A model generated the notes under the pieces. It was not told the origin of the DNA. It worked only from the letters and a program-made list of their open reading frames with translations, and made no database searches. Shown piece after piece: positions 37,216 through 37,626 of a DNA stretch of 37,626 nt. Within the stretch, counting starts at the first letter, position 1; the number at the start of each line of letters is the position of its first letter. This DNA is from an uncultured beta proteobacterium (GTDB taxonomy: Bacteria; Pseudomonadota; Gammaproteobacteria; Burkholderiales; Rhodocyclaceae): NCBI GenBank assembly GCA_903959855.1, contig CAJBYR010000055.1:1-37626 (forward strand), given 5' to 3'. The position numbers were made by a program, and so were the translations under genes.

Positions 37216-37626
37216 TCAGCCGGCATAGACCGCCGACAACGCCGCGATCATGAAGGCCGGATCCATTGCTCCGGCGCTCTCGCGGGCGCTGTGCATGGCC
37301 CACATCGGCGAGCCGACGTCGACGCTGGCGATGCCCAGCCGCGCCGCGACGATGGGACCGATGGTGCTGCCACAACCGAGGTTGCTGCGGTGGGAATACT
37401 GCTGGAAAGGCACTCCAGCGGTTTCACAGGCCGCCATGAAACGGGCCGCCGTCGAGGCCTCGGTGGCATAGCGCTGGTTGGCGTTGCTCTTGATTACCGG
37501 GCCGCCATTGACCCTGACCTTGTGGTCCGGCTCATAGGCCGCCGGGAAATTCGGGTTCCAGGCATGCGCCATGTCGGCGCTGACGAAGAAGCTCTGCGCC
37601 AGCGCACGCCGCCGGTCTTCCTCGTC
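37216..37626 (-). CDS. M18-family aminopeptidase, C-terminal part (5' end outside window)
   Basis: Open to the window edge; ADMAHAWNPNFPAAYEPDHKVRVNGGPVIKSNANQRYAT, HRSNLGCGSTIGPIVAARLGIASVDVGSPMWAMHSARE. Confidence 0.9.
   Translation of the reverse strand, partial: DEEDRRRALAQSFFVSADMAHAWNPNFPAAYEPDHKVRVNGGPVIKSNANQRYATEASTAARFMAACETAGVPFQQYSHRSNLGCGSTIGPIVAARLGIASVDVGSPMWAMHSARESAGAMDPAFMIAALSAVYAG

Noticed and set aside
1-37626. CRISPR array, tRNA or rRNA genes, or an intact IS/transposase
   Set aside because: No regularly spaced repeats, no tRNA/rRNA-like stretch recognised, and no transposase or integrase motif in the ORFs; a dedicated search (tRNAscan, ISfinder) was not possible.

Overview
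High-GC, densely coding proteobacterial window, probably Betaproteobacteria/Rhodocyclales-like (inference from gene content). It opens with the 3' end of a molybdopterin xanthine-dehydrogenase-family subunit, a family III CoA-transferase, a branched-chain-type ABC solute-binding protein (SBP), a reductive-dehalogenase/QueG-like Fe-S protein and a fused indolepyruvate:ferredoxin oxidoreductase. Next come a YefM-YoeB-type toxin-antitoxin pair with a candidate operator, a stand-alone Anbu proteasome-type protease, NnrS, and two AMP-forming acyl-CoA ligases. A second SBP and a second reductive-dehalogenase-like protein follow, both paralogous to the first pair. The most notable region is a tight nine-gene run at 20356-30361. 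It joins a Rieske (VanA-like) oxygenase and its reductase to an acetogen-like corrinoid/THF methyl-transfer set: MetV-MetF-type MTHFR, corrinoid protein, UroD-family methyltransferase, B12-activation-like protein, RACE/DUF4445 ASKHA activator and MeTr-like methyltransferase, ending in an amidohydrolase. A 16-bp motif is repeated (15/16 identical, same orientation relative to the downstream gene) upstream of this operon and upstream of the nearby SBP, with a LysR gene between them. Further items are a ClpX paralogue lacking the zinc domain and with a changed pore loop, a HAD-ECH fusion in the reverse order to FadB, a perfect 18-bp palindrome between DUF1348 and tetR, RraA and a partial M18 aminopeptidase. 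All family calls come from reading motifs; no database search was run.
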